A DNA stretch of 64,000 bases. Origin: Rhabdornis inornatus (lineage: Eukaryota > Chordata > Aves > Passeriformes > Rhabdornithidae). Numbering within the stretch: the stretch's first letter is position 1; the number at the start of each line of letters is the position of its first letter. Where the stretch lies: contig VWZS01007621.1 in NCBI GenBank assembly GCA_013397075.1, forward strand, positions 182,252-246,251, given 5' to 3'. Made by a program: the position numbers and the translations under genes. Below the pieces are notes generated by a model. The model did not search any database. It was not told where the DNA came from and was given only the letters and a program-made list of their open reading frames with translations. This document shows, piece after piece, positions 1 to 11,203 of this stretch.

Positions 1-1100
1 TCTTTTTGATTTTCCAGTGGGTGTATTTGCCTGGGCTTTTTTTCTGACCACATCCATCTGCTTCCTAGTTCTTACAAAAGCTAGTTTACATGCAATAATT
101 GTCATTAAAATGTGAAGAGAAATCTCATTGCAAAAATGCATTGTTTTGCTCCTTTTAAAGCACACAGAAGCTACAAAACTAGATGTAGCTGACTGATGGA
201 TGGGTTTATTTAATTATTACTTTCAGAAGAATGTTCTCTATCTTGCCCATAGCAGGTGCAGGCTGTGACGTGGCATTTGCTCTGGTAATTATGCAGTTTT
301 TTTTGTAAATAGCAGAACAAGTCAGGATGAAAGATAGCACTGCCCTCAGGTTGTGGGGAATGATTCAGCTTTCTCTTTACCCAATTTCAAATGATACATT
401 GAAATGATAAGCTGGCTTTGATTCGTGTTGCACCTCCCACCCCCCCATTCCCATGGCATGAAACTGAGGGAGGGAGAGAGAGGGAGAGGGACTGGGGGAT
501 GTGGAAGGGGCAGTCTGTGATGGATGCTGTGTTGCAGTGAGTGATAAAGCTGATTTGGGGTACCCTGCACTGCAGTGTAGCATTAAATGACACTGGGATG
601 TCCAATAAACAAGAACTAAAGTGTGTTTTTGCTAAGCCTAAGGCTTTCCCAGGTGAGGCACTTCCAGCCATGTGCCCACAGCCCCCTTGCTCAGGTCTCA
701 CCCAGTCTTCTCCATCCTGTGCCTCATCCTGCTCCTCCTCTGTGTTTGAAGGAGTCTCTTCTCAGAGTTCAGGCTGTTCTCCAGCATCCCCATCCCGTCT
801 TCACTTCCCTAATCGAGGGATAAGTCAGGGGCAATGCAGGTGGGTGGGTGTAAGGAAATTCTTCCCTAAGGGAGTGACAGCTCAAAAGGAATGCCAAGAC
901 AAACATCCCCCATGCACCAGGAGATCCTTCCACAGAGAAATGGGAGCTCTAAACTGTTCCCTGACCTGTTGCCCTGCTGAAGAAGGGTAGGTTTAGATTG
1001 ACTGTTGGGCGATCAATAGGTGAGGGCTATTCCTGCAATCTGCTCAGAGCAGCAGTGCTGGGCTTGCTGGCCTCCCAGTGGCCTGAGTGATGGCAGGATG
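1..1100. other. Unique sequence, no gene seen
   Basis: Mostly AT-rich unique DNA with a purine-rich GGGAGA-type stretch at about 464-498. A 149-codon open frame (541-990, +) has no recognisable domain and no supporting splice or promoter context, so it is not called. The bases at about 985-1010 weakly resemble a sense CR1 fragment, but the match is too short to annotate. Confidence 0.6.
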
Positions 1101-1250
1101 CAGAATCACAGAATCATGGAATGATTTTTGCTGCAAAATACTTTAAAGATCAGCAAGCCCAGCCTTTAACCCAGCACTGCCAAGCCCATGGCTAACCCAC
1201 GTCCCTGAGCTGTACAAAATCCCCAAGCAGCATGTCCAAACTTGGGTGAC
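1101..1250 (-). repeat. CR1 LINE 3' fragment (antisense)
   Basis: The left end reads CAGAATCACAGAATCATGG, the reverse complement of a CR1 3' tail. It continues through degenerate versions of the CR1 lines about CACTGCCAAGCCCA and CATGTCC. CR1 is the main non-LTR retrotransposon of birds, and most copies are 5'-truncated like this one. No reverse transcriptase sequence is left. The body is quite diverged, so the right boundary is approximate. Confidence 0.75.
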
Positions 1251-2645
1251 TAAAAATTCCCATCAGGGCCAACATTTTCAAAGCCAGATAATGACCTTGT
1301 GGGCTTCTTTGAACTATTCACTTTGGTCCCTTTGAAGTGGCTCATCAGCACTCACCACCCTGGACAGGTCCTGGATCCAAAGCCACATTTGGGAGATTTG
1401 ATATCTTAGCATCTCCACTCTCAGCTGGTGCTTTATCAGATGCACTGATGTACTTCACAATTCACCTTGAAATCAATAGGTATTGATGGGCTTTGGAAGC
1501 TGCAGAAGACAAAGTCCTGCTGCTGATGGCAGTGTGTCAATAACAGCTCCTGGAACAGGCACCCTTGGGAAATGTTGGCTCCTCTGCTCCCCATCGAGTG
1601 TGCAGTGAAACAGGAGCAAACCCCACAATGAAAATTTGTGTTGAGTTTATGTAAAAGCTCAGCTGAGCAACAGAATGCTTCAATGGAAGGTGCACAGTAT
1701 GGGTATGAATGAAAATCAGTTGATTGTTACCATGTGTCTATCAAAAATTAAAATAAAGTCATTCACAAATCTCAATGTTTTATGGAGGGGAGGATTTTTT
1801 TTTTTAATTAGGATTAAAAATATTATCTACTTAAAACGTGTCCATGCATATAGTTCTGGTACAGCCTATAGCAACACCTATGATTTAAAAATAAAACTGT
1901 TTTTTTCCAAGAAGGAAGTAATTTTGAGTGATAACTAATTTAGATAGTGCTAATTATATTGGTTAGAACTTGCAAGGGAGTCAATGGATAAAAAGTTGAT
2001 TAAAGCAAACTTATAAAACAACAATAAAAAACTCTAACTCTGCACTGTCAGATGTTCTGAATATTTTAATGTTTGTTCCTGCCAGCTTTCTTAGCAGCAC
2101 TGGAAAGTGAATGTTTCTGTATACTTGACTGAAATGAAATGAGAGGAAAAAAGTGAAAACTTCTGAGTGAGTTTAAGAGCAGTGAGTGTGTTCTATACCC
2201 TGAAATGCCCTTACTCAGCTGATCTTTTGATTTTCTGTGTTTTGAACCTGTGTTTTGGACCCAGCAGTTATGTAATTTCTTCTGGAAGTGTTTTCCCAGC
2301 TTGGATGTAAAAATGGATCATGTCTGCTTCCAGCTGTTTCACCTTTGGTTTTACATCTGCAGTGAACCCTTGCAGGATTGCTGGCTCACAGTTGGGTGTG
2401 TTGTCTCTAATTTAGGAGTGGACAGATCCATCCATGGCTTTGTGGCCATGAGAAGCATTCAGGATTTCTCTTCCAGGCTAAAATTCCATATTTGTCTATC
2501 TTTAATTTCTTCTGCTGGAAAACTGAAATATCTAACTAAAGCAGAAAGTGACCAAAGCCCAGACCTCCTCCAGAGGATGGAGAGAGACAAAAAATGAACG
2601 AGCTGTGGTTATTTCTAGTTGTATAATATCTCTGTGGATCACTTC
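1251..2645. other. Unique AT-rich sequence, no gene seen
   Basis: No repeat family or coding signal recognised. The stretch at about 1780-2060 is very AT-rich, with runs of T and A. Open frames of 87 and 115 codons (1675-1938 and 2250-2597, +) have no identifiable domain. The interval ends at a single unresolved base (N) at 2646, where the duplicated segment begins. Confidence 0.6.
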
Positions 2646-2646
2646 N

Positions 2647-2896
2647 GCAGGGATGATATTTAATTGTATTTTATTTTATTTCGACATATATTTTCCTAAT
2701 GAATGATCCTCCGCACCCCCAGGAGCACTTGGGAATTCTGAAATTTTCAAAACAAGGGGTAGATGTTAAGAGAAGGAAAACCAAGCAAGAAATAGAGATA
2801 TTTATTGTACATCATTTAGGCTGCAAGCAGCCTGGCATAAGTTATCCTTTAATAGAGCTGTAAGAATAATTAATTTTTCAGTTCAGTGGTCAAACT
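2647..2896 (+). repeat. 250-base direct duplication, copy 1
   Basis: These 250 bases match 3419-3668 with no indel and one mismatch (G at 2759, A at 3531), at a constant offset of 772. Single N bases lie immediately outside both ends (2646 and 2897). Similarity stops exactly at those Ns. This pattern suggests a gap-filling or haplotype-duplication artefact more than a biological duplication, although a very recent duplication is not excluded. Confidence 0.95.
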
Positions 2897-2992
2897 NGTT
2901 CCCTGCCCTCCCAGAGGAATAATTTGCACAAGAAGGTAGTGAGGATGGTGAGTTTTCCTGAGCAATCAGGAAGACCTGACAGAGCTGCAAAA

Positions 2993-3250
2993 AGAATCAT
3001 AAAATCCCAGATTGTTTTGGGTTGGAAAGGACCTTAAAGCCCATCCAGTTCCACCCTCTGCATGGGCTGGGACACCTTCCACTATCCCAGGTTGCTCCAA
3101 GCCCTGTCCAGCCTGGCCTTGGGCACTGACAGGGATCCAGGGGCAGGCACAGCTTCTCTGAGCACCCTGTGCCAGGTCCTCACCAACCTCACAGGGAAGA
3201 ATTTCTTCCCAATATCCCAACAAATCCCATTTAACTCTGCCCTACACAGA
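2993..3250 (-). repeat. CR1 LINE 3' fragment (antisense)
   Basis: Starts with AGAATCATAAAATCCCAGA and runs through GGTTGGAAAGGACCTTAAAG, GGGACACCTTCCACTATCCC and GAATTTCTTCCCAATATCCC, all in the antisense order of the CR1 3' region. It carries about 250 bases of the 3' end only. Frames on both strands through this piece (for example 2966-3223) are by-products of the repeat. It lies between the two copies of the 250-base duplication. Confidence 0.95.
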
Positions 3251-3355
3251 CAATCATCACTGTGCACACTGAAGGCTGTGTGTGCCTAAAGATTTTGTGT
3301 GTAACACAGCATTCTGATTAACAACTGGTTATTTAATTTAATCTTTCTGGTTCAA

Positions 3356-3359
<4 letters not shown>

Positions 3360-3412
<53 letters not shown>
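3360..3412. repeat. (ATT)n microsatellite
   Basis: About 17 uninterrupted ATT units. It ends six bases before copy 2 of the 250-base duplication, so it may have contributed to local assembly trouble. Confidence 0.98.
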
Positions 3413-3414
<2 letters not shown>

Positions 3415-3418
3415 TTTT

Positions 3419-3668
3419 GCAGGGATGATATTTAATTGTATTTTATTTTATTTCGACATATATTTTCCTAATGAATGATCCTCCGCACCCCCAGGAGCAC
3501 TTGGGAATTCTGAAATTTTCAAAACAAGGGATAGATGTTAAGAGAAGGAAAACCAAGCAAGAAATAGAGATATTTATTGTACATCATTTAGGCTGCAAGC
3601 AGCCTGGCATAAGTTATCCTTTAATAGAGCTGTAAGAATAATTAATTTTTCAGTTCAGTGGTCAAACT
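3419..3668 (+). repeat. 250-base direct duplication, copy 2
   Basis: Partner of 2647-2896, 249 of 250 bases identical. This copy has clean flanks without Ns, so it is more likely the correctly placed one. The content is AT-rich unique sequence with no coding signal. Confidence 0.95.
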
Positions 3669-4160
3669 GAAAAAACTGTGAGAGAGGAAGGAGAGGAGGT
3701 GAATGGAGTGGGAAGAAACCAGGAGATGTGTTGGGGTCAACCTTAAGTAACAATTTCTCATTTTCTCTCACTGAAGCGAAACAAACACTTGTATTATCTG
3801 TTCCTTTGATAAATGGCCCTATCTGGGTTCCTGAACAAAACTTTCTTTCTGGAAGCAAGGCCTGAAGCTCCTGCCTAGATGGTAGTGACACAGAACATCT
3901 TTATTTTCCTGGAAATTCTCCTTCACCTTTCCTTTCCCAGCAAAGCTCACTCATTAAATCTGCCATTAGTGTGCAAAGACTTTTATTAACCATATAATTT
4001 GTCAAAACCTGCTGCCCAGCCTCAGTTTGCATCGTGTTCCAACACTTCTCCAGGTGTGGACCCTGTAAGACACTTTCTGCTGGGAGAAAGACCCTTGCTT
4101 TTAAGGCTATTAAGTGTAAATTTACTTCTTAACAGTAAACTTACTTGTATGGCTTTAATT
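3669..4160. other. Unique sequence, no gene seen
   Basis: A short purine-rich start, then unremarkable sequence. No repeat family, RNA gene or convincing frame was recognised. Confidence 0.55.
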
Positions 4161-4370
4161 AGGAATAAATTCTTGGCTGTGAGGATGGTGAGGCCCAGGC
4201 ACAGGGTGCCCAGAGAAGCTGTGGCTGCCCCTGGACCCCTGGAAGTGTCCAAGGCCAGGTTGGACAGGGCTTGGAGCAGCCTGGGACAGTGGAAGGTGTC
4301 CCTGCCCATGGCAGAGAATAGAACTGGGTGGGCTTTAAGGTTCCTTCCAATCCAAATAATTTCATGATTA
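4161..4370 (+). repeat. CR1 LINE 3' fragment (sense)
   Basis: Sense-strand CR1 landmarks occur in order: AATTCTTGGCTGTGAGGATG, GTGCCCAGAGAAGCTGTGGC, TGGAAGGTGTCCCTGCCCAT and a degenerate tail with TTCCTTCCAATCCAAATAAT. The copy is truncated at its 5' end and lacks protein-coding sequence. Frames on both strands here, including a 132-codon one on the minus strand, are artefacts of it. Confidence 0.95.
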
Positions 4371-4600
4371 TTTTTTTCTCTTAATGAACTTTTCAGGGTT
4401 GTTCTAAAATGTTCCTCCAAGCCCCCAGGGGAATATGGCCCAGGCTGTGGGATTCACTATGGATAATCTATGGATGATCTCAAGGTTTGGATTTTTCATC
4501 ATGCCTTTGCCACTAGTAGCAGTACAGGCTTTGTCCTGTCATCCTCTTCTTCTCTCATGCAGGAGCCCCTTGTTTTCAATGTATACAAACAAGAGATCCA

Positions 4601-4621
4601 NNNNNNNNNNNNNNNNNNNNN
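4601..4621. other. Assembly gap (21 N)
   Basis: A run of 21 Ns, followed by a C run, an A run and a short AT dinucleotide repeat. The sequence composition probably caused the gap. The true gap length is unknown. Confidence 0.99.
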
Positions 4622-4769
4622 CCCCCCAAAAAATATATATATAGGTGTCTGGCTGATAGACTCATAAGGGTCAATTTCTTTGTGAGTAATCATCAGTGAG
4701 CCAAAAACCAGAGACATTTTAAAAGCATGCAAGCAAAAGAGGTTGCTAAAAGAAAAATCTTTGAAGGGG

Positions 4770-5060
4770 TATTATCCAATTAGCACTGATAGCTCTGCTA
4801 ATATGGCAGCAATTAAAATGTTGTTTGTGAACTAAATAGGAGAAGACCTAAATATTCTTTGGACTTACATATGAATAATGTTCTAATATCTGGTGGAATA
4901 ATTATAATGAAGCTGTAAGTATTCTCTCACGAGTTGTTTACTGAAATAGCAGTCTATTTAATCAGTAGCAATGCATTCAAGGTGACTAAATATTAAATAT
5001 GATTGGCAGCTTGCTGCTTGGACTAAAACGATTAAGTAACATGAGAAAGAAAGTGACAGG
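4770..5060. promoter_or_regulatory. Candidate conserved non-coding element
   Basis: Repeat-free, AT-rich sequence with many TAAT/ATTA cores and motifs such as CCAATTAGCA and GCAGCAATTAAAATG. This is the kind of composition found in vertebrate developmental enhancers. Conservation cannot be tested here, so this is an inference from composition only. Confidence 0.25.
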
Positions 5061-5502
5061 TGACTTCAGTCCCCTCGAGGAAACATGCCCCAGCCAGGAA
5101 ATGGGTTGAGACTTCTAATAATATTGGTAACAAATAAGTGCTGAAATGTTTGCTTGCAGCAGTCAGTCTGGGAAGGAATGCAAATCCTGTTATACATCTT
5201 TTTCATCTTGGTGAGGTTGCAGTGGCAGCTCTGGGGTGCTGTGCATTTCAACCACCCTGCAGGGGCACTTGGGTGGGGTGGGTCCAAGAAAAGCCACTTG
5301 GTGCTGAGCCAGATCCAAGCATCCCTGTGGACACTGGTGGGTCTGGTGGAGCCTGCTGCTCCATCACTCACATCTCCCACATTCACTCTTTCTGGGGTCT
5401 TTATTTGTTACTTATCCCATTGCTTTGGACTCAGCTGGACAAACGGGGGTGAGGGATGAGTTGCAAACGAATTCCAGAGCCTCTGGAGGTCAGCAGGAAT
5501 TG

Positions 5503-5523
5503 GATCAGACCCAGGGTCTGATC
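5503..5523. repeat. 21-base odd palindrome
   Basis: GATCAGACCC and its exact reverse complement are separated by a single A. Dyad symmetry of this kind can be a protein-binding site, but one occurrence may also be chance. Confidence 0.8.
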
Positions 5524-7236
5524 TGAGCTTGCTGGTTCAGCTCTGGGAAGAGAGCAAGCATGGCATTTCCAGCCCACTATTTCACAGGGGGATGCCAAAT
5601 GGTCCTGTCTCTAAACTCCATATACAAAGAAAGCATTTGCCACTTAGGGTAACTCCATGTGCCTTTTTTTTCTTTTGAGAGGGATGAGAAACCAGCCAGT
5701 GTCATACAGGATTTCCACAACTGGACCAAAATCTGAGTCCAGTTCTTCTACTCTTGTGTCTTCTATCACAATGCTCTCTTTTCTTGCTGGTTCTTCCAGG
5801 TTCTCCCAAGCATCTCCCTCTTTTCTGGTTCTGTGGAATAGGAGTGGAGCCTTGGATCCTCTGCATGGCTGGCTGCAGTCACTGCTGTTGCCCTTCCCTG
5901 CTTCTGTGCTGAAGTAGCCCAGCAAAGAAGCTGGGGAGCTTGGGGCAGCTCCAAGGGCAGGAAGAGGGACTCCTTTCTCTCTCCATGTCCCTAATGGGAT
6001 CCTAAGTGTGGTATAGACATGAGAGTCAATGCCCTTTTACACAGAAAGTAGAGAATGAATTCCAAACAGTACTGGAGACAGCTGACCCTTTTAGCACAAT
6101 GCTTAAATATTCTAGTGCCGTGCCAAGGCAGCATGTGCAGAGTAAATATTTTAATCCCTAATTAATCACTTTGGTTAGATTGGTAAAACAGAAGTCTAAT
6201 GAAAATAATTTGAAATTTCCTTCATGAATAATTGCATTGTTCAGGGGATTCTGGGAAGAGTCAACTGGCTGACCTTCCATTCTTGAGCTGCTCTATTGCT
6301 ATGAGACTTAATTTGTGTCCTTCAACCCTTTTCAGTCACCGTCACGAGATTAGAAATACCTTTCATGCAGTTTAGCAGCAACTATGCAAAAGGACAGTGC
6401 AGTCAGCAGAGAGGTAAGAAATTAGCACATGCTTCCCTGTGGTGAAACACATACAGTACAGCACACAGGACAGGGCAAAGCTTCTTTTCCACTCTGTGTC
6501 CCTTTATTATGTCCTGAGCATGATGGATTGCGTTGTTTATTGAAGTGCTCATGGCCATTTTTAATTAGAGATGTGAGGTCTGCAGGTGCCAGGGCTTTGG
6601 GTATTTGCAGGATTGGAAAAGAATTTGCTGGTTGTTACATCCTGGTGGCCAGCACTGTGGTTGGTCCTGTGGCTCCAGGGGAATTTATTTCCTCCTGCAG
6701 GTCCCGTCTTTCCGGTGGGCTGCTGTGAGGCACCAGTCCTGTCTGGACAAGATGATTTGGCTTGTAGCACCAAGACTGGTCCAGTGAGAGAAAAATCACA
6801 TCCTCACTGCTCACTTCAGCTTGCATTTCTCTGCAGACCAGCTACAGTTTGCTGCTGAGGGAAGATTTAAGTGCAGCAAGGTCTGTGGTCCTTCCCCAGG
6901 CTTTTACCCTTGTTAAAAAAACAGATTACACCACCCTCAATCTCAGCACAGTTTATCTGGTGCTTGATAGCTGCAGAGGTGCAGCTGGAATTGTTCATGA
7001 GAACAAGTTATGTTGTGCAGGCAAGGGTTTAAAAACACATCTTCAGCTGATAGAGCTGTGAGCGTCCTTTCCAGGGGGTTCTTTCCCTGCTGTGGTGCAG
7101 GCCTGTTCCTGGAAGATCTGTTTGCTGTGGAGCTGCAATTGATACATCTGCTAAAGGTGGAGTTTCTGTGGAAAGGCAGAGGCATCAGACACTGCAAAGT
7201 TATTGGGTTTCTCTGGGTTTTGTAGAGTGTCTTATT

Positions 7237-7317
7237 GAATTATAGAAGGGACCCGTGGGGATCTATGAGTTCAGCTCCTGGTTCTGCACGGGACAGCTCC
7301 AAAAATTCTCATCCAGG
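7237..7317 (-). repeat. Diverged CR1 3' fragment (antisense)
   Basis: GAATTATAGAAGGGACCCGT, then TCAGCTCCTGGTTCTGCACG and GGACAGCTCC follow the order of an antisense CR1 3' end of the 'GGGACCCACAAGGATCAT' type, also seen at 21245, 31086 and 63377. It is short and diverged. Confidence 0.65.
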
Positions 7318-7710
7318 ATGGTGTGTTCAGCTTTTGAAGTGGCCACCAAAGCCTGTGGGATGCATGTGAGAGTGCAGGGCAGGGCTGTGCACTGCCTGCA
7401 GCTGTGAGGGAGGACAGGGAGCAGGAGATGAGCCTTGTTATGGGGCTGCTCTGGATGCTGCTGGTCCACAGCAGCTGGGCTGGGCATCACTTCATCCCAA
7501 CACAACCCCAGACTGCGCTGGGAGAAAAGCAGAAGGGGGAGGAGAAGTAGCACAGGGGCAGGAGCATCTTCAGTAGGGGCTGGATTTCAGGATGTGGAGG
7601 GTGAGGAGGATGTGGGGGAGCAGCTGTATCATACTGATGCCTTGGGTTTAGCTTTTATATTTTTCAGATTCTCTGCTGCATAGTGTGTGACTATGAAACT
7701 TCATATTAGG
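7318..7710. other. Unique sequence, no gene seen
   Basis: G-rich on the plus strand, with several short frames on both strands (82 to 96 codons), none with a recognisable domain. Confidence 0.5.
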
Positions 7711-8058
7711 TGTCAGTATGTTCTCTTCACAGGGTAGTGACAAAACAATCCCTGCCCAGCTGGAGAATCAAGGACACCCAGTGCCCAAAAAGCAGAAACA
7801 ACAGTGAGGGAAAGGGGGCAAGGCAGGGGCTGAGACTTCATAGCCTGGGGCTGTGCTTGGATAATTGACCCCAAGGTGTAGATGAACCAAAACTTATAAA
7901 AGTGTAAAAACTCCTGACCAGGATCCATTTTAGATTTGATTTGGGTGTAGTCCCAGCCAGGCTCTTGCACTGCCCAAGGTGAATCCTTTCAATGAATTCC
8001 TATTTTATTCCTTTTGCTCTGTCTAGTCTCTGTTCCAGGTCAGCCTTTCCAGGCATCA
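7711..8058 (+). mobile_element. Probable ERV solo LTR (songbird type)
   Basis: About 350 bases beginning TGTCAGTATGTTCTC and ending CCTTTCCAGGCATCA, giving TG...CA ends. A TATA-like TATAAAAG lies at 7895-7902. The final third (GACCAGGATCCATTTTAGAT, then CTCTTGCACTGCCC, then TCCTATTTTATTCC) resembles the R/U5 part of songbird endogenous retrovirus LTRs as I remember them. No internal gag, pol or env sequence flanks it, so it would be a solo LTR. I saw no clear target-site duplication, so the ends are uncertain. Confidence 0.55.
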
Positions 8059-11000
8059 ATACAAAGTTCAGAGAGGGAATGCAAAGGTTTTGCAAGAAAA
8101 AAGTTGTGAAATACGAGGCAGAAGGATTGAAAAGGGCAAAGTGGCTTTGGGGGGTTTTTTTGGTTGTGTTGAGGAGAGGAGTAGAGTTATGAGTGTGGGC
8201 CAGAGCCTTTCTCTGGGAGAGAGAAGTGTGGTAAAAAATGATCTCTTGGTCCAGGAAACATATCTGTTCTTGCCAGAGCCTTAGGGAGTTGGGAACGTGT
8301 GTGAGCACAGCTCAGAACAGGGGCTGGTGAAATACTCCACTAGAGAGCACTTCTACCTATTAAGAGAATGATTTTTGAAAGGAACAAACAAATTTAAGCT
8401 TTTCATTTACTTTTAGAGGACAAATATTAATCACTCTTCTGCTACTGATTTTACCTGACAAAGCCAAACTTTTTACAATGATTATCACTTCTTAGCATCT
8501 TGCATTCTCCACTTTCATTTGTGGCTATTTTTTTTCTTTTGCTCCCACATTCACTATTTTATTTTTCTATTCATCTGTGCAGTTGTTGCTTATCAGCCAC
8601 GGAAATTTACAGATATTAAATTAGCTACAGGAGGGCTCTGATATTGTTCCCTCAATGCTAGAGAAACCTATTGAGAACTAAAGGGAAAATTATTAATGAA
8701 AACTGAATGAGAAGGCTATAAAGTTCAAACGAAGTGTGTTCCCTACCTCACAAGATCTGGATGCATGCAAAATTTAATGAAAATTACTCATAAAATGGTG
8801 TATTATGTTTTGCTTCTTCAACCAAAAGCGTTGGTGAAATATTTTCATTCAGTGCAAAATATATTGGATGATAATGATAATTAATATAGTGAACCATTTA
8901 ACAAGGAGATAATACAGGATACAAAGGGTTTATTATAAAAAACGTGACCCTCACCACAGGACTTGAACTTGCTACTTTTGACAATATAAAGCAGAGCCTC
9001 TGCCCTCTGGGCTGGAAAATGTCTTCTCCAGTTGAGATGCACATCATTAAAGACTGCCATGGAAATGAACCTGGATTTTATGTTAAAAGGATGTGGGCAA
9101 AGAGACTAAATCTGTGTTTGTCTCCACTGATAGGGTAAATATTCATCACTTTGGGGGTTTGGGGTGGTTGTGTCTGGACCAAAATGGAGGATAAATGTTA
9201 ATGTATTACCTCTCCACTGTGATGCTGATGCTCAGTATGGTGTGGTCTTTCTATGTGACCATAAACTAAAGCTAAATAAAAACAATTCCCACTTGTTAAA
9301 GTATAAAATCTCCTTTAAAGCCAGTGAGGAGAAGTCTGAAGCTTCTGAGTTTTTTGGACTTGCTGGGGTGAACTGAGTTTTGTTCTGTTACACAGAGTTC
9401 TTCCAGGACACAAACAAAGAGAAAAGTATGTTATATTGAGAAATTAAAAAGATTCCTTTGCAATTCTCATGTGTTATTGTTTTGACACAAAGGATGTAAG
9501 AGAGAACAGATAAAGTTAAAATTGAGTTTTCAGCCTAGATCTCCTAGCTCATTCTTTTCTCTATATTGAGGGAAAATGGCTAGAGCTGTCACTGGATTTA
9601 CCCACAGCACCTGAACCAAACTGATAATGAATTCAGGAGGCTGAAATTAGCTTCAACACCTCCAAACCTGGGCAAACCTGCAGCCATCCAGACAGAACTA
9701 AACCTCCAGAGCTCTACAGTGGCCCAGAATATTGACCCAGCATAAACTTACATGGACCTTACCAACAGCCTGACCTTAACACAGGGAGAACCATGTCAAG
9801 TTCAGAAAAAAAGTGCCATTGCTGATGCTGGAGAGGCTGGAACCTTGTCCAGGATGCTGAACAGAGCACAGAGAGGGCTGAAACCTGTCTGAAAGCCTGT
9901 GTGAAATACAGACAAATATTTTTACAAATCAAAAACTGGCGTGGCAGAGGAGTATGGTCAGGAACTACAAAGGCCTGAGAGGTTGATGCTCAGGGCAGCC
10001 TGCTGGCTCCAACCTGCTGCTCAGGGTTCCTGGTGAGCCATTTTAATTGAAAGTGAGAGCCTCTGTGGCAAAAGGTTGGGAAGTCCTGCTCTAATTGACT
10101 CTTTCTGGGGTTAACCGTGGCAAAGAACGAGTCAGATCCCAGCTCTGCCTCGGTTCAGTCCTCCCCCATCATTAATTACTTGGGTTGCATTTCTCAATCA
10201 GCTCCACTCGGATCTATGGGAGAGACCCCTGGCGCCGTGCCAGCCCCGCCACTCCGACTGGATAAAACACACGGCACGGGGAAGGGGAGGAGGGCAAGCC
10301 TGGCTTGTTATTCCTTCTCCCTTTGATGCTGAAAGAGTTGGGTTTTCAACACAGACCTTTCTGAGCAGCTTCTTTCCCCACAGCACAGCCGCGGGATCGC
10401 TGTCCTCGTGGCCCTTCTTTGGTTGTGTCTTTAATTGATCTTCCAGCATTTTGGAGGGTTGTGGTTCTAATGGACTGATTTCTGTCAAGGCTGTGGCAGG
10501 GCACTTTGTCCCAGAATGCCACAGATCCCGCTGTAGCTGTAAATCAAGGCAAAGAGGCCCTTCAGGCTTCTCCACTCTTGATCTCAGCTGTCCCTGCCCA
10601 TGATTTTTCAGTTCCTTTCCAACCCAAAACATTCTGCAATTCCGTCTGCCTGTGATGCTTCCCCTGCAACAGCTGGAAGTGGGATTCCATCTGCATTTGA
10701 TGGAAAATTGGGATCTTCACATCCGGACAAAAGACAGTTTTGGAGAGTCCAGGTACCAGCAGGGCAGCAGGAAGGGAGAAATTTTGCCTTGGAGCACAGA
10801 GCTCCAAGATTGTGTCCTGCCTTCCTCAGCGCTGCTGCTCAGGAGTTTTCTCTGGGTTTCTCACCCAACTTTCATCCTCTTTCTCCACCATACTTATTTT
10901 TTCAACTGAAGACTGAACAGTTTTGTCCTCTCTGTCTTAAGCAGGAGGCTACCTCACACTCCACACAACTTCTGGGAACTCACCAGACATGTAGGGATTG

Positions 11001-11118
11001 AAAGGGATGGAAGAAAAGATTTTATAACTTTGTGTTGCATTTCTCTTGCAGTCAAGATGGTAAAAGCAAGTCTATTACCAGAAGTTGTCCTCTGCCATCA
11101 TGTTCCTGGGAAGAAGAG
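8059..11118. other. Unique sequence, no gene seen
   Basis: The section at 8335-8930 is AT-rich and repeat-free, with many TAAT/ATTA cores, and may be regulatory. A modest rise in CpG occurs at about 10100-10290. Frames of 144 and 133 codons on opposite strands (10198-10632 and 10600-11001) overlap each other and have no recognisable domain. Confidence 0.5.
10590..10643 (+). repeat. Possible CR1 3' tail remnant
   Basis: TCCCTGCCCATG is followed closely by AGTTCCTTTCCAACCCAAAA and ATTCTGCAATTC, reminiscent of the last 50 bases of a sense CR1 copy with an internal deletion. It is short enough to be chance. Confidence 0.35.
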
Positions 11119-11194
11119 CTGCTTGGACATGGTTAATGGTTGTACTCAATGATCTTAGAAGCCCTTTCCAACCTAAATGATTTTATGATTCTTA
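11119..11194 (+). repeat. CR1 3' tail fragment (sense)
   Basis: GGACATGGTTAATGGTTG, then CAATGATCTTAGAAGCCCTT and CCAACCTAAATGATTTTATG followed by ATTCT form the 3' terminus of the 'GGACATGGTT' CR1 variant, also present at 28824. It lies tail to tail with the next copy, nine bases away. Confidence 0.8.
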
Positions 11195-11203
11195 GGGAGG
11201 TTT

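Larger units (their letters stand above)
4371..7236. other. Unique sequence with one assembly gap, no gene seen
   Basis: It includes the gap at 4601-4621 and an AT-rich, homeodomain-motif-rich section at about 4770-5060, listed separately. A 21-base odd palindrome lies at 5503-5523, and another AT-rich section at 6050-6420. Frames of up to 106 codons occur on both strands without recognisable domains. No interspersed repeat was recognised. Confidence 0.55.

Noticed and set aside
541..990. 149-codon plus-strand frame
   Set aside because: Serine- and cysteine-rich, no domain, no neighbouring exon signals, and overlapped by another plus frame.
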